A DNA stretch of 9,690 nucleotides from positions 1 through 9,690 of the forward strand of contig JAUWGL010000019.1 of the NCBI GenBank assembly GCA_030606465.1, in the 5' to 3' direction. Positions 5,633 through 9,690 of this stretch are shown here, one piece after another. Below the pieces are notes generated by a model. The model did not search any database, was not told the DNA's origin, and saw only the letters and a list, made by a program, of their open reading frames with translations. How positions within the stretch are numbered: position 1 is the first letter of the stretch; each line of letters begins with the position of its first letter. The translations under genes and the position numbers were made by a program. Source of the DNA: Thermoplasmata archaeon. Lineage in GTDB: Archaea; Thermoplasmatota; E2; DHVEG-1.

Positions 5633-6934
5633 ATGAAATCAAAAGGATTAACTGCAGTTCTTTTAGCAATACTCCTATTAGGAGCTAGTGTTTTATATCT
5701 AAACTCTGATCTTGAAGATGAAGAAAAACCTTCAGGAGAAAGTAAAACATCTGATACAGATGATGATTCAGATATTGTTTTAGGAAACATTTCATCTTTT
5801 GATGATGCAGTAAATAGTTTTTCATTTGATTTATTTAAAAAATTTATGGAAGACGCAAGCAACACGGGTAATATTTTTTATTCTCCATATAGTGTTTTTA
5901 CTGCTCTTGCTATGACATATGAAGGTGCAAAGGGAGAAACAGCAGAGGAAATGGCAAATGTTCTAGGAATTGAGCAGGACAATGAGTCATTTCATAACTA
6001 TATGAAAAATCTTTATGATTATCTCAACAAAGATGATGCTGATTATAATATCAGCACTGCTAATGCCTTATGGGTTAACCAAGGTTTAGAGCTACTAGAA
6101 GAATATATTAAAATTATTCAGGATTTTTATGGAGGAGAATCGACAAATGTTGATTTTTCAAATGCAGCTGAAGCAGCTGAAATAATTAACACATGGGTTG
6201 AGGAGCAAACTAATAATTTGATAAAGGATTTAGTTCCTGAGTCTGCTCTTGGACCTCTTACTAGATTGGTTCTTACAAATGCGATTTATTTTAAGGGAAC
6301 CTGGGAGATCCAGTTTGATGAGGCAAATACTACTGATCGTGCTTTTACACTTTCCTCTGGTGAAGATGTTGATGTATCTACTATGAGTCTTATAGAGACA
6401 GAGAACATGTTTAACTATACTGAAACTGATGATCTGCAAATTCTTGAGCTTCCATATACTGGTAATGAAATGTCCATGATGATTATTCTTCCAAAGGGTA
6501 ATACTGATTTATCAACAGTTGTTGAGTCCATAGATAAAGAATCTTATTATGAGTGGTTAGATTCTATGACTAAAAACGAGGTAAATATTTATCTTCCAAA
6601 ATTTGAGATAAAAACTCCATTGTATGATTTAAATAATTATTTAATAGATCTTGGAATGGAGAAAGCCTTTGGAGGAGCAGATTTTTCAGGAATTACTACT
6701 CAAGCAGATCTATTCATAAGTAAAGTTCTTCATAAAGCATTCATTGAGGTTAATGAGGAAGGAACTGAGGCTGCCGCAGCAACAGCAGTTATAATGTTTG
6801 AAACTGCATATCCTGGTGGCAGTGAGCCATCTAGAATAGTATTTGATTGTGATCATCCGTTCTTGTTTTTAATACAACATAAAGAAACCAAAACAATACT
6901 ATTCATTGGAAGCATGGATGATCCAAGATCCTAA
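5633..6934 (+). CDS. Secreted or membrane-anchored serpin, inhibitory type
   Basis: Serine/cysteine protease inhibitor of the serpin superfamily, 433 residues. Residues 7-23 form a hydrophobic export signal or anchor without a lipobox Cys, then an acidic Ser/Asp/Glu linker runs to about 55, then the serpin fold. Landmarks: NIFYSPYSVFTALAMTYEGAKG (80-101, shutter), LTNAIYFKGTWEIQFD (214-229), ELPYTGNEMSMMIILPKG (272-289), LPKFEI (321-326), and FDCDHPFLFLI (404-414), which fits the PROSITE serpin signature. The hinge EEGTEAAAATA (375-385) has Gly at P15, Thr at P14 and Ala at P12-P9, as needed for loop insertion in inhibitory serpins. Counting from Glu375 as P17 puts P1 at Thr391. From P1 to the H-P-F motif the loop is about seven residues longer than in alpha-1-antitrypsin, so P1 is uncertain. 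It has its own TATA box and sits between an integrase remnant and a C25 protease. The target protease is unknown. Confidence 0.93.
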   Translation: MKSKGLTAVLLAILLLGASVLYLNSDLEDEEKPSGESKTSDTDDDSDIVLGNISSFDDAVNSFSFDLFKKFMEDASNTGNIFYSPYSVFTALAMTYEGAKGETAEEMANVLGIEQDNESFHNYMKNLYDYLNKDDADYNISTANALWVNQGLELLEEYIKIIQDFYGGESTNVDFSNAAEAAEIINTWVEEQTNNLIKDLVPESALGPLTRLVLTNAIYFKGTWEIQFDEANTTDRAFTLSSGEDVDVSTMSLIETENMFNYTETDDLQILELPYTGNEMSMMIILPKGNTDLSTVVESIDKESYYEWLDSMTKNEVNIYLPKFEIKTPLYDLNNYLIDLGMEKAFGGADFSGITTQADLFISKVLHKAFIEVNEEGTEAAAATAVIMFETAYPGGSEPSRIVFDCDHPFLFLIQHKETKTILFIGSMDDPRS

Positions 6935-6942
6935 ACAAAATT

Positions 6943-6962
6943 CTTTTTCTTTCTCCTTCCCA
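6943..6962 (+). terminator. Pyrimidine-rich terminator after the serpin
   Basis: A T-rich tract with several runs of three to five T starts 8 nt after the serpin stop, as is usual for archaeal termination. There is no hairpin. Confidence 0.45.
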
Positions 6963-7308
6963 CCTAGAATATAGTTTATATGGTGCTGGGTGTAAGGTCG
7001 TAAGTCTCTTTATCCCTTCGAGAAAAGCATAAATTTTTGACAAATTTTTCGACGGTATTTTCTACAGACTTACTAAAACCTTTCTTTTTTCTTTATAAAC
7101 CCTTTTTTACCCGTAAAAACTAGGATTTACATTTGAAAAAGGCATATTTAAAGCACATGATAGACATCCGGGTTTTCATGATATGCTAGGGTATATTTTC
7201 TCCATGGAACTACACTGAGACGTATTGGGGTTATAGTATTTGTTTGAAATCAAATCAGTCTAACACGCCTAAATATTCCGTATTTTAATCCTTGTTTTTA
7301 TCGCATAG

Positions 7309-7317
7309 ATTTAAATG
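7309..7317 (+). promoter_or_regulatory. Candidate TATA box for the C25 peptidase gene
   Basis: The word atttaaatg lies 52-60 nt before the ATG. A start about 25 bp downstream gives a leader of roughly 30 nt that includes the strong Shine-Dalgarno at 7355-7360. Other AT-rich words nearby make this only the best candidate. Confidence 0.45.
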
Positions 7318-7354
7318 TGCTTTTTAGATACATATATTCAGATTATAATTTGAT

Positions 7355-7360
7355 GGAGGT
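7355..7360 (+). promoter_or_regulatory. Strong Shine-Dalgarno GGAGGT of the C25 gene
   Basis: A full GGAGGT lies 8 nt before the ATG at 7369 and fixes the start. It is the strongest ribosome site in the window. Confidence 0.8.
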
Positions 7361-7368
7361 AGGAAAAT

Positions 7369-9690
7369 ATGAAAAAAATGATAACTATTGCAATTATATT
7401 ATTTTTGGTCCTATCTGGACTTGGTGCTGTTGCTATAAATATTGAAACAATAAATAATTTTGAAAAAATAAATAATAGATTTATTGAAATGGATTTTTCA
7501 TCTATAAATGTGATTGAAAATAATGAAGGAATTATTTTTTCATTTACTAGTGAGGAATTATATTTATTGAATCCGGGTCAACCAATGATTCCGAAAGTTA
7601 TAAAAAAATTTGAATTACCATTTGGTGTTACAAATATTAATCTTGAATTAATTCCAAAAGAAATTATAGAAATGGAAATTTCAAATGAAATTAAACCCGT
7701 GCCATCACCAATGCCTAAATCATCTATTGAAGGATTTAAACCTTATCCTAAAAAAGATAAAACTGTTTATGAAAGTGCAGAGTTGTTTCCAAAAACTTGG
7801 TATACTTATAATGTTGGTTGTGGATTGAATAAAAATGGGGATCATGTTACTCATCTTGTGATACATATTTATCCTATAAGATATTCACCTCTTTTGAATA
7901 AACTTAGTATTGCAAATAAGGCTGATATTAGTATAAGTTATAATGATCCGGATGTTGATATTTTTCCTGCTACAAGTGAATATGATCTTGTAATTATTGC
8001 TCCTTCCGTATTTCAGACTAATATTCAGCCTTTAATTGAGCATAAAAATAGTTATGGCATCATTACAGTATTAAAAACTACTGAAGAGATTTATGATGAA
8101 TATGATGGTGTTGATAAACCTGAGCAAATTAAGTATTTTATAAAGGATGCTCTTGAAACATGGGATATGAAATATGTATTACTAGTTGGTGGGTTAAAAT
8201 CAAAAATATATGCACCATCAAGAGATAATAAAAATGTTGGTGAAAAAGGATGGTTGCTACCAGTTAGATTTTCCAATCTAAATTTCGGGGACCCCGGTTA
8301 TCTTTGTGATTTATACTACGCTGATATTTATAAAACCGGTGGTGAATTTGACGACTGGGATAGTAATGGTAATGGAATATTTGCTGAATGGATTGAGGAT
8401 GCTTCGGGTCAGATAGAGACACTGGATGTTATTGATCTTTACCCTGATGTTGCCGTTGGTCGTCTTGCATGTCGTAATACTCAAGAAGTTGATGATGTTG
8501 TAAATAAAATAATAAAATATGAGACAACGACCTATGGGTCAGATTGGTTTGAAAGTATACTGGTTGTATCAGGTGATGGTTTCCTTGATCAACATGATTT
8601 GAACATTATATGGGATACAAATGAAGCTCCTGATGGGGAATATTCTATACATGCTCAAAGTTTTAATCCATCAAATGATGTTGGACCAATTGATACAATA
8701 AATATAGTTAAAGACAGTAATGCAGAATCAGAAATTACATTTAATCATGATGATCATCTAAACCCTGCTCTTGCAGATGGTTACCCTGCTCCACCTATAG
8801 CAGAGATTGTTTCTGTATCTGAGGGAAATATACTAGGTAACACTGATGTAAGTTTCGCACCTACATCAGGAGCTTATTGTAATGATTTATTCTGGTGGGG
8901 TAATGTTAGCTACGTGGGTGGTGTTCTTACAATTCGTGGTAAATCATATGATCCTAAACCCTATGGAAATATTACTAATATTCATGTGTGGATAGAAAAT
9001 GAAAATGGAGAAATAATATTTTCAGAGTGGAGATATGATGATAAAACATATTATGAGGGTGAATGGTGCACTGGAGATGAAGCTGTTTTAGGTAGAGGTG
9101 GAGCTTTATATTATATGCCAGATAATTTTGAAAAAGAAATTGTATGGACATCAAATGGTAAGTACACAAATCAACAAGATGTTATGGATGCATTTAGTAA
9201 AGGTTATGGCTTTGCATTTTTCTCAGGTCATGGAAGCCCTGGTTTCTGGGGAGATCATACGCCAGGTATACCTGGTGATAGAGCTAATTCTCAATTAACT
9301 GGACTTGTTGTTTCACAACTTAGTGTTCGTCCATTTTTTCCATTCATCTTTTTTGATCAACCATTATATCCAATGGAAGAATTAACAAATAATGAAAAAC
9401 TTCCAATAACTGTTGTAGGTGGATGCTATAATTCACAATTCTCTGTTTCAATGATTCCAACTGCTCTAGAATATATCTTACTCTTATTAGGAATGCCAAA
9501 TTATATGCATACTTATGGCACTGTTGTTCCAGAATGTTGGAGCTGGTATATGGTTAAAATGCCTGATACAGGATCAATTGCTACAATTGGAAATACTGGA
9601 ACAGGATGGGGTTGGGAAGGCGAGTTCTGTACTATAGGTGCCGGTGACGGATGGATATCATCTGAATTCTTCCGACAATACGGTGATAAT
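7369..9690 (+). CDS. Secreted C25 (gingipain-like) cysteine peptidase preproprotein, 3' end beyond the window
   Basis: The frame stays open for 774 codons to the window edge. Residues 1-22 are a signal peptide (MKKMITIAIILFLVLSGLG...). About 23-200 resembles the C25 propeptide (LNPGQPMIPKV at 67-77, HIYPIRYSPLL at 166-176). The peptidase domain starts near 205 (YDLVIIAPSVF). It contains LYYADIY, a calcium-type loop DWDSNGNGIFAE (329-340), and DLYPDVAVGRLACR followed by KIIKYE. The catalytic dyad is visible: His621 in FFSGHGSPGFWGDH and Cys686 in VVGGCYNSQFS, matching GHG and the nucleophile Cys of gingipains (clan CD). Between about 470 and 590 is an insertion that looks like a beta-sandwich (NITNIHVWIENENGEIIFSEW). 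Strong Shine-Dalgarno, own promoter, very AT-rich at the 5' end. It probably degrades extracellular protein. Gingipains cut after Arg or Lys; specificity here is unknown, and any C-terminal anchor lies outside the window. Confidence 0.9.
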   Translation, partial: MKKMITIAIILFLVLSGLGAVAINIETINNFEKINNRFIEMDFSSINVIENNEGIIFSFTSEELYLLNPGQPMIPKVIKKFELPFGVTNINLELIPKEIIEMEISNEIKPVPSPMPKSSIEGFKPYPKKDKTVYESAELFPKTWYTYNVGCGLNKNGDHVTHLVIHIYPIRYSPLLNKLSIANKADISISYNDPDVDIFPATSEYDLVIIAPSVFQTNIQPLIEHKNSYGIITVLKTTEEIYDEYDGVDKPEQIKYFIKDALETWDMKYVLLVGGLKSKIYAPSRDNKNVGEKGWLLPVRFSNLNFGDPGYLCDLYYADIYKTGGEFDDWDSNGNGIFAEWIEDASGQIETLDVIDLYPDVAVGRLACRNTQEVDDVVNKIIKYETTTYGSDWFESILVVSGDGFLDQHDLNIIWDTNEAPDGEYSIHAQSFNPSNDVGPIDTINIVKDSNAESEITFNHDDHLNPALADGYPAPPIAEIVSVSEGNILGNTDVSFAPTSGAYCNDLFWWGNVSYVGGVLTIRGKSYDPKPYGNITNIHVWIENENGEIIFSEWRYDDKTYYEGEWCTGDEAVLGRGGALYYMPDNFEKEIVWTSNGKYTNQQDVMDAFSKGYGFAFFSGHGSPGFWGDHTPGIPGDRANSQLTGLVVSQLSVRPFFPFIFFDQPLYPMEELTNNEKLPITVVGGCYNSQFSVSMIPTALEYILLLLGMPNYMHTYGTVVPECWSWYMVKMPDTGSIATIGNTGTGWGWEGEFCTIGAGDGWISSEFFRQYGDN

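Larger units (their letters stand above)
6935..7368 (+). other. 434-bp AT-rich non-coding stretch between serpin and C25 genes
   Basis: No convincing gene on either strand. It opens with a pyrimidine-rich tract that probably ends the serpin transcript and closes with the C25 promoter and ribosome site. In between are an 8-bp inverted repeat (7000-7007 with 7066-7073), a near-tandem pair of aaatttttgac/aaatttttcgac words (7031-7054), a short palindrome TTTGAAATCAAA (7243-7254), and two further TATA-like words (7091-7100 and 7142-7151) not followed by a credible ORF. A small RNA or operator could reside here, but I cannot show one. Confidence 0.5.

Noticed and set aside
7157..7218. Possible C/D box small RNA (ATGATAG ... 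ATGATAT ... CTGA)
   Set aside because: No D' box in the right place, no closing terminal stem, and spacing between C' and D is too long. Box-like words are expected by chance in AT-rich DNA.
9098..9298. 66-codon plus-strand frame inside the C25 region, and the minus-strand frame at 8975-9169
   Set aside because: Both are shadows of the C25 peptidase frame, which is continuous from 7369 to the window edge with catalytic motifs.
1..9690. CRISPR array, insertion sequence ends, or replication origin
   Set aside because: No regularly spaced repeats, no transposase or terminal inverted repeats, and no clustered origin-type repeats are visible in the window.

Overview
The window is a piece of an AT-rich archaeal chromosome. 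The evidence is gene content: archaeal/eukaryotic-type ribosomal proteins (S24e, S27ae, L18e), archaeal RNA polymerase subunits (Rpo7, Rpo10), Spt4, the archaeal DUF359 dephospho-CoA kinase, TATA-box promoters, and a tRNA gene without an encoded CCA end. The two translation/transcription clusters have the usual euryarchaeal order. A secreted C25 (gingipain-like) peptidase beside a serpin would suit a protein-degrading Thermoplasmatota-like archaeon, for example a marine benthic lineage. That taxon is a guess from content, not shown by the sequence.

Layout. Positions 1-2279, minus strand: rpo7 - spt4 - DUF359 kinase - rps24e - rps27ae, tightly packed with stop/start overlaps. rps27ae runs off the left edge. 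S24e and S27ae both carry long Glu/Lys/Pro-rich C-terminal tails that share a 60-bp homologous segment, and Rpo7 ends in a lysine tract. Positions 2372-2869, minus strand: a LOG/TIGR00725-type Rossmann protein with its own promoter. Positions 2919-3137, plus strand: the orphan 3' end of an ABC-2 permease gene. Positions 3151-4639, plus strand: promoter - rpl18e - rpl13 - rps9 - rpo10 - T-run terminator.

Positions 4697-4771: tRNA-Arg(UCU). Directly behind it (4665-5348, minus strand) is the C-terminal half of a tyrosine recombinase whose reading frame continues through the antisense of the tRNA. This looks like the scar of an element that integrated at the tRNA 3' end.

Beyond the scar, on the plus strand, are two presumed exported proteins with separate promoters: a serpin with an intact inhibitory hinge and an unusually long reactive loop (5633-6934), and a large C25 cysteine peptidase preproprotein (7369 to the right edge), absent from the supplied ORF list because it has no stop inside the window. 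Between them is a 434-bp non-coding stretch.

How the parts relate: the left two-thirds is core information-processing machinery. The right third, behind an integration scar, looks like accessory extracellular proteolysis. The most testable idea is that the serpin inhibits, or protects the cell from, the neighbouring clan-CD protease or similar enzymes.
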